Of a stretch of 64,000 bases of DNA, positions 17,582-26,549 are shown piece by piece; the stretch's first letter is position 1; each line of letters opens with the position of its first letter. Where the stretch lies: positions 94,255 to 158,254 of the forward strand of contig CAVRGL010000009.1 of NCBI GenBank assembly GCA_963720735.1. Direction: 5' to 3'. The DNA is from JBBRHQ01 sp963720735 (GTDB lineage Bacteria; Actinomycetota; Thermoleophilia; Solirubrobacterales; 70-9). A program made the translations under genes and the position numbers. The notes beneath the pieces were generated by a model. The model made no database searches, was not told the DNA's origin, and was given only the letters and a program-made list of their open reading frames with translations.

Positions 17582-18690
17582 GCGGCGAAGCGCCCTGCCT
17601 CGTCCCGATCCAGTTGGAGCCCGTGGCCGGGGCGGGAGGACTCGGGACGCAGGGCACCTCCCTGCGGGTCGAGGACCCCCGCAAAGATCTTTCTCTCGAT
17701 CCTCACGTGGTCGTGGAAATATTCGAGGTGGGCGAGCGTCTCGATCGCGCAGCAGGCATGGGCTGAGACGGCCGGAGCGCAATGGGCGGAGAACGGCAGG
17801 TTGCGGGCCTTGGCAAAGGCTCCGGCGCGGAGGAAATTCGTGATCCCGCCGCAGCGCGTGACGTCGGCCTGGAGGATGTCCACGCAGCCGGCCAGCTCGG
17901 CCAGCTGGGGGAGGTCCCACTCGTACTCCCCGGCCGCGATCGACATCCCCGCCGGCCCGTGCTCGCGCAGAAAGAGGAGACCCTCGCGGTCTTCCGAGGA
18001 GACCGGCTCCTCCAGATAGGAGACGCCGAATTCCGCGTAGCGCTCGGCCCATTGCAGCGCCTGTTTGCGAGAGAAGGCCCCGTTGGCATCGACGAAGAGC
18101 TCCGTATCGGGGCCAATCACCTCCCTGCAGAGCGCCAGGCGAGCGGGGTCGGACTCCGGCTCCCGGCCGACCTTGATCTTGACCCGCGGGATCTCGGCGT
18201 CGACCCACCCGCTCAGCTGCTCGCGGAGGCGCTCGGGAGAGTAGGAGGTGAATCCCCCGCTGCCGTAGATCGGCGCCTCGGCGTGAAAACGAGGCAGCGC
18301 ATCGGCCAGGCAGACTCCGAGCAGCCTCGCCTTCAGATCCCAGAGAGCGATGTCGACTGCGGAGATCGCCATCGCGCCTACCCCGGGCCGGCCGGCGTTG
18401 CGCAGCTCCCGCTGCATCCTCAGCCAAGTGGCGGGCGGTTTGAGCGCGTCAGAGCCCTCGACAAGCCCGGCCAGCTTCGAGGCGATCAGGGTGCCGACGG
18501 CGGACTCCCCGTAGGTATAGCCAATTCCGGTGCGTCCGTCCGCACTGACCTCGACGACGATCATCGTGGTCGAATCCCAGCGCAGAGTTCCGTCCGACTC
18601 CGGGGCATCGGTGGGAAACGCGTAGACGCCCAGATCGAGGCTCTCGACCTTGCTCTCGATCCCCTGCTGCGCCACTGCCGTTCCGCTCAA
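17578..18690 (-). CDS. Enolase-superfamily (mandelate racemase/muconate cycloisomerase) enzyme
   Basis: About 370 residues with the capping domain and TIM-barrel of this superfamily. The KIKVG segment carries the KxK catalytic motif; metal ligands appear as Asp in LFVDANGAFS, Glu in YLEEPV and Glu in IAAGEYEW; FSAHCAP has the His typical of sugar-acid dehydratases. It could dehydrate an aldonic acid or racemise a substituted acid. The start overlaps the TPP-enzyme stop as TTGA (TTG 18690); a GTG at 18675 is the alternative. Part of the 20471-12025 operon. Confidence 0.82.
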   Translation of the reverse strand: MSGTAVAQQGIESKVESLDLGVYAFPTDAPESDGTLRWDSTTMIVVEVSADGRTGIGYTYGESAVGTLIASKLAGLVEGSDALKPPATWLRMQRELRNAGRPGVGAMAISAVDIALWDLKARLLGVCLADALPRFHAEAPIYGSGGFTSYSPERLREQLSGWVDAEIPRVKIKVGREPESDPARLALCREVIGPDTELFVDANGAFSRKQALQWAERYAEFGVSYLEEPVSSEDREGLLFLREHGPAGMSIAAGEYEWDLPQLAELAGCVDILQADVTRCGGITNFLRAGAFAKARNLPFSAHCAPAVSAHACCAIETLAHLEYFHDHVRIERKIFAGVLDPQGGALRPESSRPGHGLQLDRDEAGRFAA

Positions 18691-20471
18691 CGGTTTACGA
18701 ACTCCATCAGCTTGCCCTTGAAGGATTGCCTCGCGATCCGCGCTGCGTGCGGGTCGCCCTTGAGCAGCGCCTGCGCCATCGAGGTCGCCTGGTCCATCTC
18801 TATGTGGGGCGGCAGCGGCGGCACCTCGGGGTCGGTTATCGCCTCCAGCAGCACCGGGCGGTCGGCGCCGAGCGCCTCGTCCCATGCCCCGCCAACCTCG
18901 TCCGGCGAATCGACCCGGATCCCTCGCAGGCCGAGCAGCTCCGCATAGCGTGCGTACTCGAATCCGGGCAGGTTCTGGGAAACCTTGAGCTTGGGATCGC
19001 CGACCAGGACGCGCTGCTCCCAGGTCACCTGGTTGAGGTCGCGGTTGTTGAGCACGACCACGACCAGCTGCTTGTTCTCCCAGCTCTCATAACGGTTGGC
19101 GATGTCGATCAGCGCATTGATGCCGATCATCTGCATCGCCCCGTCACCGAGGGCCGCGATCACCGGGCGGTCGGGGTGCACGCACTTGGCGGCGAACGCG
19201 TAGGGCACGCCAGGCCCCATCGTCGCCAGCGTTCCCGAGAGAACCGCCCGCATGCCCTCGCGCAGCCTCAGATGGCGCGCCCACCAGTTCGTCGCAGAGC
19301 CGGAGTCGGCGGTGAGGATGACCCGGTCGGGCAGGCGCTCGCTGAGCTCGTGGAACACCCGCTGCGGGTTGAGCGGGTCCGCGTCCTGCATCGACCGGTC
19401 GGAGAGGATCTCCCACCAGCGCTCGACCTCAGACTCGATCTCCTCGCGCCAGGCCCGGTCCTCCTTGCGTTCGAGCTGCGGGATCAGCTCCCGGAGCGTG
19501 TCACGCGAGTCGCCGACCAGGTTCACCTCCATCGGGTAGCGAATCCCGACGAGGCGGGCGTCGAGGTCGATCTGCACGCCACGCGCCTGACCGGGCTCGG
19601 GAAGCCATTCCGAGTACGGGAAGCTCGAGCCGACCATCAGGAAGGTGTCACAGCCCGACATCATCTCGTCGCTCGGCTTCGAGCCGAGCAGCCCGATCGG
19701 ACCGGTGACGTAGGGAAGGTCATCTGGCAGGACGTCGCGGCCGTTCAGAGCCTTGGCGACGCCGGCGCCGAGCAGCTCGGCGACATGCTCCACTTCCTCG
19801 GCGGCCCCGCGAGCGCCCTGGCCCACCAGGATCGCCACCTTCTCCCCAGCGTTCAGGACCTCGGCCGCGCGGCGCACCTCGGAATCCCGCGGCACGACCC
19901 TCGACGGTGTGAGCCGGGCCGCCGAGGAGAAGACCGAGCCGTGCTTCATGGGCGGGTCCGAGTAGTCGGCCTCCTGGACGTCCTCGGGGATGATCACGCA
20001 GGTGACCGAGCGAGTGGCCTGGGCAATGCGGACCGCACGGTCGATCAGGTGGCGGGCCTGGGGCGGTGACATGCAGACCTGCACGAACTCCGACGCTACG
20101 TCCTTGAACAGTGTGTTCAGATCCACCTCTTGCTGGTAGTTGGAGCCGAGAGAGGTGGTCTTCTGCTGACCGATGATCGCAACCACCGGCTGGTGGTCGA
20201 GCTTCGCGTCGTAGAGCCCGTTCAGCAGGTGAATCGCTCCCGGGCCGGAGGTCGCCATGCAGACCCCGACCTCACCGCTGAGCTTGGCGTGTGCGCACGC
20301 CGCGAACGCCGCTATCTCCTCGTGGCGGGTCTGGATGAATTCGATCTCGTCCCCGTGCTCGTGGAAGGCGCCGAGGAGGCCGTTGATCCCGTCCCCCGGG
20401 TAGCCATAGATCTTCTCCACTCCGTGCTCGCGGAGGCGGCGGAGGACAAACTCTCCTACGGTCTCTGACAT
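18687..20471 (-). CDS. Thiamine pyrophosphate-requiring enzyme (pyruvate oxidase-like)
   Basis: A 594-residue three-domain ThDP enzyme. The N-terminal PYR domain has the catalytic Glu in TRHEEIAAFAA and MATSGPGAIHLLNG; a central TPP_enzyme_M domain follows; the PP domain has GDGAMQMIGINAL and VVVLNN, the GDG...NN ThDP-Mg motif. The overall pattern is closest to pyruvate oxidase/PoxB-like proteins among acetolactate synthase relatives, though the product is not certain. ATG 20471 is fixed by GAGGAG six bases upstream. First gene of a six-gene operon; a SigB-type promoter candidate lies at 20553-20576. Confidence 0.85.
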   Translation of the reverse strand: MSETVGEFVLRRLREHGVEKIYGYPGDGINGLLGAFHEHGDEIEFIQTRHEEIAAFAACAHAKLSGEVGVCMATSGPGAIHLLNGLYDAKLDHQPVVAIIGQQKTTSLGSNYQQEVDLNTLFKDVASEFVQVCMSPPQARHLIDRAVRIAQATRSVTCVIIPEDVQEADYSDPPMKHGSVFSSAARLTPSRVVPRDSEVRRAAEVLNAGEKVAILVGQGARGAAEEVEHVAELLGAGVAKALNGRDVLPDDLPYVTGPIGLLGSKPSDEMMSGCDTFLMVGSSFPYSEWLPEPGQARGVQIDLDARLVGIRYPMEVNLVGDSRDTLRELIPQLERKEDRAWREEIESEVERWWEILSDRSMQDADPLNPQRVFHELSERLPDRVILTADSGSATNWWARHLRLREGMRAVLSGTLATMGPGVPYAFAAKCVHPDRPVIAALGDGAMQMIGINALIDIANRYESWENKQLVVVVLNNRDLNQVTWEQRVLVGDPKLKVSQNLPGFEYARYAELLGLRGIRVDSPDEVGGAWDEALGADRPVLLEAITDPEVPPLPPHIEMDQATSMAQALLKGDPHAARIARQSFKGKLMEFVNR

Positions 20472-20552
20472 CGGCGGCTCCTCGTTCTTGTCTTCACTGG
20501 GAAAAGGCGGGCTGGCTCCGATCATCGAGCGAATCCGTCGTCCGGCTTGTGC

Positions 20553-20576
20553 TTACCCGGGGGTCATCCTTTGAAC
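20553..20576 (-). promoter_or_regulatory. SigB-type promoter candidate for the TPP operon
   Basis: GTTCAA-N12-GGGTAA on the minus strand, about 80 bases upstream of the TPP-enzyme ATG. The -10 half is consensus; the -35 deviates at one of the four core bases. Confidence 0.4.
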
Positions 20577-20640
20577 CACGGGCGTCATCTGGCGAACGGG
20601 TGGGCGGGGTCCGCGGGCTGGGCGGGTAGGCATTGGAGAG

Positions 20641-20969
20641 ATGGAGCTCCAGGAGGAGGTGCATGGGCTACGCGCCAGCCTGCGCCAGACGGTCGCCGAG
20701 GCGCAAGCTTCCCGCAGACGGTGCTCCTGGTCGCGGGGGCGACCCTCGCCTTCTTCTGCGTCCAGGGAATTGCCCACGGCTCGCTCCGTCCCCACGTCGG
20801 ATCCGGCGAGCCTGTGCTGCCGGTCGTCTTGGCAATCGGCTCGAGCTGGGCAATCCTGCAGGTCGTCGGTACGAGCGTCGGCTGGCTGATCATCGGCTTT
20901 CTCTCGACCAGCGTTTACCCGTTCGCCTTGGCGGCTCAGCTGAGGATTGCGGCGAGGCCTCAGGCCTAG
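20641..20969 (+). CDS. Small membrane protein, one frameshift
   Basis: ATG 20641 opens a coiled N-terminus (MELQEEVHGLRASLRQ onward). Near 20710 the frame changes and continues QTVLLVAGATLAFFCVQG, then two more hydrophobic stretches (LPVVLAIGSSWAILQVVG and SVGWLIIGFLSTSVYPFAL). Joined, it is about 110 residues with three membrane helices. No family recognised. The break is likely an indel error. Confidence 0.45.
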
Positions 20970-21014
20970 GTATTTCGACGCCTTCCGTACCGGTCGGGTC
21001 TAAGCTCGTCCGTG

Positions 21015-21743
21015 ATGGCGAGTGTTCAGCTTCAGCTCCGCAGGGAGTCGCTACTCCGCCTCGACCCCGACCTTGGCGCCGAGCTCGATGAGGCCAAGCG
21101 GCTGCTTGCGGAGCGGGCGGTAGAAGTGCAGGTGCTGCCTCTCGAACGCGGCGACTGGGCCCCGCCCAGGCGAGCCCCCGAGCTGGGCCACCTCGGCTAC
21201 CTGATCATCAGCGGCGTCATGCTCCGGGAGCTCTACGTCGCTGCCCACAGGAGTCTCGAGGTGCTGAACAGCGGAGACCTGGTCATTCCCTGGCAGGAGG
21301 ATGCGGCCTCGTTCGTCGAGGCGCGATGGACCGTTCTGGAGCGGGCCCGGGTCGCCGTTCTCGACCGAGCGGCGGCCGAGCGGCTGGGCCGTTTTCCGGG
21401 GCTCGTCAGCGTCGTCACGCGCCGGGTGATGTACCGCTCCAGGGCGCTCGCGGTATACGCCGCCGTCGCGGGGATGACCGGGCTGGAGGACCGGGTCCTG
21501 GTTCTCCTCTGGCAGCTCGCCGAGCGCTGGGGCGTCCGCACCGAGGAGGGTGTGCGAATGCCGCTGCGGCTGACCAACCGGATGCTGGCCGATCTGGTGG
21601 GAGCCCGGCGGCCCTCGGTGTCGGTGACCCTGAGCCGGCTCAGCGATCAGGGCCGTGTGAAGCGAGATCCATCCGGTGGCTGGCTGCTCTTAGGAGATGC
21701 CCCGAGCCCCCGCGAGCCCCCGTCCGTCCGTCCGGGCGAGTGA
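21015..21743 (+). CDS. Crp/Fnr-family transcriptional regulator
   Basis: A 242-residue regulator. Residues about 20-140 form a cyclic nucleotide-binding-type beta roll (LGHLGYLIISGVMLRELYVA, LNSGDLVIPW) but no canonical cAMP-binding Arg-Ser motif is evident. Residues about 150-225 are a winged helix with the recognition segment LADLVGARRPSVSVTLSRLS, typical of Crp-family HTH. ATG 21015 follows a GTG at 21012 by one codon. Standing alone between the TPP operon and SDR, its targets are unknown. Confidence 0.82.
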   Translation: MASVQLQLRRESLLRLDPDLGAELDEAKRLLAERAVEVQVLPLERGDWAPPRRAPELGHLGYLIISGVMLRELYVAAHRSLEVLNSGDLVIPWQEDAASFVEARWTVLERARVAVLDRAAAERLGRFPGLVSVVTRRVMYRSRALAVYAAVAGMTGLEDRVLVLLWQLAERWGVRTEEGVRMPLRLTNRMLADLVGARRPSVSVTLSRLSDQGRVKRDPSGGWLLLGDAPSPREPPSVRPGE

Positions 21744-21750
21744 AGCGACC

Positions 21751-22812
21751 TCACAAAAGAAAGTCAAGCCGCTTTCCCGCGCCCCGACCCGCCGGACGGG
21801 CCAGCGCGCCCAGTCCGCCGATAGCTCCGGCTGCGAGCGCCGTGGCGATCAGGCCCCTGTGCTTGGTGGCTTTCAGCTGCAGTGAGCGCCCCTTTGCCTC
21901 ATCGTCGAAGGGGCCATGGGCCCCGCGATCCTCGTCGATTGCTTCGAAGAGATAGTCGCGACGGCTGGATGAAAGGCTCTCGTCGGTCTGCTGCCCCTTG
22001 ACGTTCGTTCTCGAGAGGTAGAAGTCGGCAAGCTTGGGCGCGAGCCTGTTCCCGATGATGGTCGCGACCGTGGAGCCGCCGACCCAGATCTCGCGCCGCT
22101 TTCGACCGGACGCCCAGACGATCGCCTTCGCCGGAATCTCGGGCTGGTAGACGGGGGCAACGGGCCGGGGGGTGTTGGGAAGGCCGCGCACCCGCACCCA
22201 GGTGAACTGCGGTGTGTTGAGGCCGGGCAGATGAACCATGGTCAGGACGATCTTGGAGCGCTCGTTCATCAGTTCGCATCGCAGCGAGTCGGTGAACCCG
22301 CGGAGAGCGAACTTGGCGCCGCAGTACGCGGCCTGTAGGGGGATCGCCCGGTAGGCGAGCGCCGAGCCGACCTGGAGGATCGTGCCCCTGTTGCGAGACC
22401 GCATCCGCTTCAGTGCGGCCATCGTCCCGTACGCGGCTCCGAGGTAGGTGACCTCGGTGGCGCGCCGGAGCTCCGCAGGCTCGATGTCCCAGACGCGAGC
22501 GAAGATCGAGGCCATCGCGTCGTTGACCCAGGTGTCGATCGGGCCCAGTTCGGCCTCGACCCGGGAGGCGGCGCTATCCACGCCCTCCGCATCGGCAACG
22601 TCTACCCCGACTGCGAGCGCCCGACCGCCGGCCCTCTCGACCTCGAGAGCGGCGGCGTCGAGACCTCGACTGGGGCGCGCAAACAGCGCCACGTGGGCTC
22701 CATGGCGCCCGAACTCGACCGCCGTCGCGCGCCCCACGCCCGCCGATGCCCCGGTGACAACCACCACCTTCCCTTTGAGCCGAGATTGCGGGTTCTTGGC
22801 GGCCAGCCTCAC
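21751..22812 (-). CDS. Short-chain dehydrogenase/reductase (SDR)
   Basis: A 353-residue SDR. The Rossmann motif TGASAGVGRATAVEFGRHG (TGxxxGxG) lies near the start, and the catalytic YxxxK appears as AAYCGAKFALRG, with NDAMAS after the third strand. The extra ~100 residues at the C-terminus end in a hydrophobic helix (GLIATALAAGAIGGLGALA), suggesting membrane attachment. GTG 22812 is chosen because it starts just before KGKVVVVTGAS; the frame stays open further upstream but there overlaps the cox promoter. Substrate unknown. Confidence 0.8.
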   Translation of the reverse strand: MRLAAKNPQSRLKGKVVVVTGASAGVGRATAVEFGRHGAHVALFARPSRGLDAAALEVERAGGRALAVGVDVADAEGVDSAASRVEAELGPIDTWVNDAMASIFARVWDIEPAELRRATEVTYLGAAYGTMAALKRMRSRNRGTILQVGSALAYRAIPLQAAYCGAKFALRGFTDSLRCELMNERSKIVLTMVHLPGLNTPQFTWVRVRGLPNTPRPVAPVYQPEIPAKAIVWASGRKRREIWVGGSTVATIIGNRLAPKLADFYLSRTNVKGQQTDESLSSSRRDYLFEAIDEDRGAHGPFDDEAKGRSLQLKATKHRGLIATALAAGAIGGLGALARPAGRGAGKRLDFLL

Positions 22813-22939
22813 GGCGGAGCCGATACCCGCCCGCAAAGTCGCAAAACAGTCTGCGGTTGCCCCGGGAGGATCTGCGTCAGCATCCTGACGGCCCGGCAGT
22901 CCCCGTTCTTCGGGAAGCTGCAGGACGCCCGCGATGACC

Positions 22940-22965
22940 GTTTGACTCCGCGGCCCAGTGGGTAT
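22940..22965 (+). promoter_or_regulatory. SigB/SigF-type promoter for the cox-qcr operon
   Basis: GTTTGA-N14-GGGTAT. The predicted transcript begins near 22972, which rules out the GTG at 22958 as the coxB start and leaves ATG 23033. Confidence 0.55.
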
Positions 22966-22977
22966 CGCTGCGGCGGT

Positions 22978-23025
22978 ATGCGAGAGCCACCGATCGCATC
23001 GGGGGGCGGAGGGCATCAGGCCTGA
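22978..23025 (+). CDS. Possible 15-codon leader ORF before coxB
   Basis: ATG 22978 to TGA 23025 encodes 15 residues (MREPPIASGGGGHQA). It lies immediately after the predicted transcription start, so it would be translated leaderless, and ends 7 bases before coxB. No evidence of function beyond position. Confidence 0.25.
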   Translation: MREPPIASGGGGHQA

Positions 23026-23032
23026 GCGAAGA

Positions 23033-24022
23033 ATGCTCGGCGCCGCCCTCGCGCTGGCGGTGGCACCGGCATTGACCGGATGCGGCAGGCAATCGCCGCT
23101 CTCTCCCCATAGCCCTGCGTCGCAAGACATCGCCGATCTGTGGTGGTGGATGCTCGGGGCGGCGGCGATCGTCTTCCTCGGAGCCCTGGCGCTGCTCGCG
23201 ATCGGATGGTTTCGCCGCGACCGGCGGGGGCTGCCGGTCATCGGCGAGAGCGAGCGTGCAAACACCCGGCTGGTGCTGGCCTTCGGGATGGTCCTCCCGG
23301 CCGTGGTCCTGATCGTCCTCTTCGCGGTCTCCAACCTCTACGTGATCCACGACACCGAGGCCCCAGACCCGAAGTCCACGGCGCTGACGATCTCCGTGAT
23401 CGGGCACCAGTGGTTCTGGGAGGTCCGCTATCCGGGGACCCGGGCGGTGACCGCCAACGAGGTCTACATCCCCGCCGGCGCCCGCGTCAACGTGATCGCC
23501 CGCAGCGCTGACGTCATCCACTCCTTCTGGGTGCCGGAGCTGAACCGCAAGATCGACATGATCCCGGGGCACTCCAACCGGGTTCTCCTCTACGCCGATC
23601 GCCCCGGTGTCTACCGTGGCCAGTGCGCCGAGTTTTGCGGGCTCCAGCACGCCAACATGGCGATGGCCGTCCACGCACAACCCTGGCCGCAGTTCCGTCG
23701 CTGGCTCAGGAACATGGCTAGGCCGGCGGCGGCTCCGAGCGATCCGCTGCGGCGCCGCGGCGAGCAGGTCTTCCTCTCCAGCACCTGCGCCGGCTGTCAC
23801 ACGATCCGCGGCACCCCCGCCGCCGGGGAGGTGGGCCCGGACCTCACCCATCTGGCGACCCGCGGCACCCTGGCCGCCCTGACCATCCCCAACAATCGCC
23901 GCGAGCTGGCGGCATGGATCCGCGACCCCCAGCACATCAAGCCCGGCAACAAGATGCCCGGGCTGAACCTCAACCACCGCGACCTCCGTGCGCTGGTCGC
24001 CTACCTCAGCGGGCTGCGCTGA
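23033..24022 (+). CDS. coxB: Cytochrome c oxidase subunit II fused to cytochrome c
   Basis: A 329-residue lipoprotein-like subunit II with a lipobox LTGC (Cys17), two membrane helices (about 35-60 and 80-103), and the CuA domain: H163, C198, E200, C202, H206 and M209 in the QCAEFCGLQHANM segment. A C-terminal cytochrome c carries CAGCH (252-256) with Met308 as probable axial ligand, so it is a caa3-type subunit II that can take electrons directly. ATG 23033 is preferred because the promoter overlaps the upstream GTG 22958; the short N-terminus lacks the usual basic residues. First gene of the operon. Confidence 0.9.
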   Translation: MLGAALALAVAPALTGCGRQSPLSPHSPASQDIADLWWWMLGAAAIVFLGALALLAIGWFRRDRRGLPVIGESERANTRLVLAFGMVLPAVVLIVLFAVSNLYVIHDTEAPDPKSTALTISVIGHQWFWEVRYPGTRAVTANEVYIPAGARVNVIARSADVIHSFWVPELNRKIDMIPGHSNRVLLYADRPGVYRGQCAEFCGLQHANMAMAVHAQPWPQFRRWLRNMARPAAAPSDPLRRRGEQVFLSSTCAGCHTIRGTPAAGEVGPDLTHLATRGTLAALTIPNNRRELAAWIRDPQHIKPGNKMPGLNLNHRDLRALVAYLSGLR

Positions 24023-24024
24023 GT

Positions 24025-25929
24025 ATGGCCGTCTCGGTCCCGCCCGCGGCGCGCTCCCGGATCGACCGGCTGGAGCGGATCTGGCGCGAGCCGACGGGCC
24101 TGCTCGGGTGGCTGACAACCACCGATCACAAGCGGATCGGGATCCTCTACTTCTTCACCGCGCTGGGGTTCTTCGCCGCCGGTGGAGTCGAGGCGCTGCT
24201 GATCCGCACCCAGCTGATCGCCCCCGAGCAGACTCTCCTCGGCCCCGCCAGCTTCAACCAGGTGATGACCATGCACGGGGTGACGATGATCTTCTTCTTC
24301 GTCATCCCGATGTCGATCGGGGCCTTCGGGAACTACCTGGTGCCGCTGATGATCGGCGCCCGGGACATGGCCTTCCCGCGGCTAAACGCCCTCTCCTACT
24401 GGATCTATCTGTGCTCGGGGCTGTTCATCTACGTCGGCCTGTTTTCCGGCAACGGCCCCAGCGCGGGCTGGTTCAACTACGTGCCGCTGGCTTCGAAGGC
24501 ATACAGCCCCGGGCCCGGTATCGACTACTACGCCCTGGGCCTGATCTTCACGGGGATCTCCACCACCGCGGCGGCGATCAACTTCATCGTCACCATCTTC
24601 AAGCTGCGGGCGCCGGGGATGTCCATCAACCGGATGCCGCTCTTCTGCTTCGCCTTCCTCGCGGTCTCCTTCGCGCTGGTCTTCGCCCTGCCCCCGCTCA
24701 ACTGCGCCCTGCTGCTGCTCGAGCTCGACCGGCTGCTCGGCTTCCACTTCTATGACGTCGCCCGCGGCGGCGACACGATCCTCTGGCAGAACCTCTTCTG
24801 GATCTTCGGCCACCCGGAGGTCTACATCATCATTCTCCCGGCCTTCGGGATCGCGACATCGATCATCCCAACCTTCGTGCGGCGCCGGATGGTCGCCTTC
24901 CCGCTCGTCGCCCTGGCAGAGATCCTCGTCGCCTTCATCGGCTTCGGCGTCTGGGCCCATCACATGTTCGCCGTCGGCCTCTCGACCGTGACCACCGTCT
25001 ACTTCGCCGCCGCCAGCCTGATCATCGTCATACCGAGCGGAATCCAGCTGTTCGCCTGGATCACCACGATCGTCACCGGCAAGCCACGCTTCCAGACGCC
25101 GCTGCTCTGGATCATCGGCTTCATCGTCCTCTTCATCCTCGGCGGCCTCTCGGGAATCACCTTCGCGGCGATCCCCTTCGACCAGCAGCTCACCGACACC
25201 TACTACGTGGTCGCCCACTTCCACTACGTTATCTTCGGCGCAGCGGTCTTCCCCCTGATCGGCGGGATGTTCTACTGGTTCCCGAAGGTCACCGGCCGCA
25301 TGTACCACGAGGGCTGGGGAAAGACGAGCTTCTGGACGACCTTCGCCGGGATGAACCTGACCTTCTTCCCGATGCACATCGTCGGCCTGCTCGGAATGCC
25401 GCGCCGCCAGTACACCTACCACGGCGGCCTCGGCTGGAGCGGGCTCAACCTGATCGAGTCGCTGGGCGCCTACCTGCTCACCGCCGGGCTGCTGATGGTC
25501 GCCGCAAACCTCCTGGTCAGCATCTTCCGCGGCGCGCCGTCGGGTGACGATCCCTGGGAGGGCGACACCTTGGAATGGGCGACGACCTCGCCGCCGCCCG
25601 CATACAACTACGCGGTCATCCCCACGGTCACCAGTCCCTATCCGATGTGGGACAGGCAGGACCGGGAGCGCGATGCACGCAACCTCGCGCGAGGCGAGAA
25701 GGTGCTGGAGCGGGGCCACGAGACGCCGGCCACCACCGCCGTCGACGCCGATTGGGACGAGATTCTCGAGATGCCCTCGAGCTCGCCCTGGCCCCCGGTC
25801 CTCGCGCTGATGCTGACGGGGGTGTTCGCCTTCATCCTGATGAAGCTCTGGATTGTCTCGGCCGCCTTCGGTCTCGGAGTCTTTGCGGTGCTCGTCGCCT
25901 GGCACGGAAGGGAGCCCCAGGAGGCATGA
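24025..25929 (+). CDS. coxA: Cytochrome c oxidase subunit I
   Basis: A 634-residue heme-copper oxidase subunit I. Heme a ligands H84 (MTMHGVTM) and H400, heme a3 ligand H398 (VVAHFHYV), CuB ligands H263 with cross-linked Y267 (GHPEVY) and H312/H313 (WAHHMF) are all present, so it is an A-type proton-pumping oxidase. After helix XII the C-terminus holds two further helices (PPVLALMLTGVFAFILM and SAAFGLGVFAVLVAW), which may replace the separate subunit IV (CtaF) of other actinobacteria. Starts 2 bases after the coxB stop. Confidence 0.95.
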   Translation: MAVSVPPAARSRIDRLERIWREPTGLLGWLTTTDHKRIGILYFFTALGFFAAGGVEALLIRTQLIAPEQTLLGPASFNQVMTMHGVTMIFFFVIPMSIGAFGNYLVPLMIGARDMAFPRLNALSYWIYLCSGLFIYVGLFSGNGPSAGWFNYVPLASKAYSPGPGIDYYALGLIFTGISTTAAAINFIVTIFKLRAPGMSINRMPLFCFAFLAVSFALVFALPPLNCALLLLELDRLLGFHFYDVARGGDTILWQNLFWIFGHPEVYIIILPAFGIATSIIPTFVRRRMVAFPLVALAEILVAFIGFGVWAHHMFAVGLSTVTTVYFAAASLIIVIPSGIQLFAWITTIVTGKPRFQTPLLWIIGFIVLFILGGLSGITFAAIPFDQQLTDTYYVVAHFHYVIFGAAVFPLIGGMFYWFPKVTGRMYHEGWGKTSFWTTFAGMNLTFFPMHIVGLLGMPRRQYTYHGGLGWSGLNLIESLGAYLLTAGLLMVAANLLVSIFRGAPSGDDPWEGDTLEWATTSPPPAYNYAVIPTVTSPYPMWDRQDRERDARNLARGEKVLERGHETPATTAVDADWDEILEMPSSSPWPPVLALMLTGVFAFILMKLWIVSAAFGLGVFAVLVAWHGREPQEA

Positions 25930-26549
25930 GCGAGCCGGTTCCGCGCAGCATGGACGCCACCGAGGCCCCCGCCGCGGCCCGGGTGGAGCGGGCGCGGGCG
26001 GCGATGCCGAGTGGCTGGTGGGGGATTGCGCTGCTGATCGCCACCGAGGTGGCGCTGTTCGGCTCGCTGATCGCCACATACTTCTATCTCCGCTTCCAGG
26101 CAACCGTCTGGCCGCCGCCTGGGATCCCCAAGCCTTCGGTTGTCCTTCCCCTGTTTCTCACCGGGGTCCTGGTGGCGAGCTGTCTGCCGATGCTGACTTC
26201 GGTGCGGGCCGCGGTTGCCGGCAGGGCGCGCGCCGCCTGGTGGCTGCTCGCCGGCGCGACCGTCCTCCAGGGGATCTTTTTGGGGCTTCAGGTCCACATC
26301 TTCGTCGATGACTTCAACAGGTTCAGCCCGACGGATGACGCCTACGGCTCGATCTACTTCACCCTGCTCGGCGTCCACGGCGCGCACGTTGGCGTCGGCC
26401 TGCTGCTCGACTCCTGGCTGCTCGCCAAATTGCTGGGCGGCCTCACCAACTACCGATTGATTGCCCTGCGGGTGACGACGCTCTATTGGTGTTTCGTCAG
26501 CCTGCTCGCCGTCTTCGTCGTCCTCACCCAGCTCTATCCCTCGCTGTGA
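25926..26549 (+). CDS. coxC: Cytochrome c oxidase subunit III
   Basis: A 207-residue, five-helix subunit III. The family pattern is visible in WWGIALLIATEVALFGSLI and LLGVHGAHVGVGLLLDSWLL given as GVHGAHVGVG, with the conserved acidic residue in helix III (near TEVALF). Start overlaps coxA stop (ATGA). Supports the oxidase core and assembly. Confidence 0.92.
   Translation: MSEPVPRSMDATEAPAAARVERARAAMPSGWWGIALLIATEVALFGSLIATYFYLRFQATVWPPPGIPKPSVVLPLFLTGVLVASCLPMLTSVRAAVAGRARAAWWLLAGATVLQGIFLGLQVHIFVDDFNRFSPTDDAYGSIYFTLLGVHGAHVGVGLLLDSWLLAKLLGGLTNYRLIALRVTTLYWCFVSLLAVFVVLTQLYPSL

Noticed and set aside
22813..23334. N-terminal extension of the SDR frame upstream to 23334
   Set aside because: It would run through the coxB promoter and the coxB coding region on the other strand; no dehydrogenase motif lies in it.
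24382..26103. 573-codon minus-strand open frame over coxA/coxC
   Set aside because: It is an antisense shadow in high-GC coding DNA; composition is Asp/Glu/Gly/Arg-rich with no protein motifs, while coxA has all catalytic residues.
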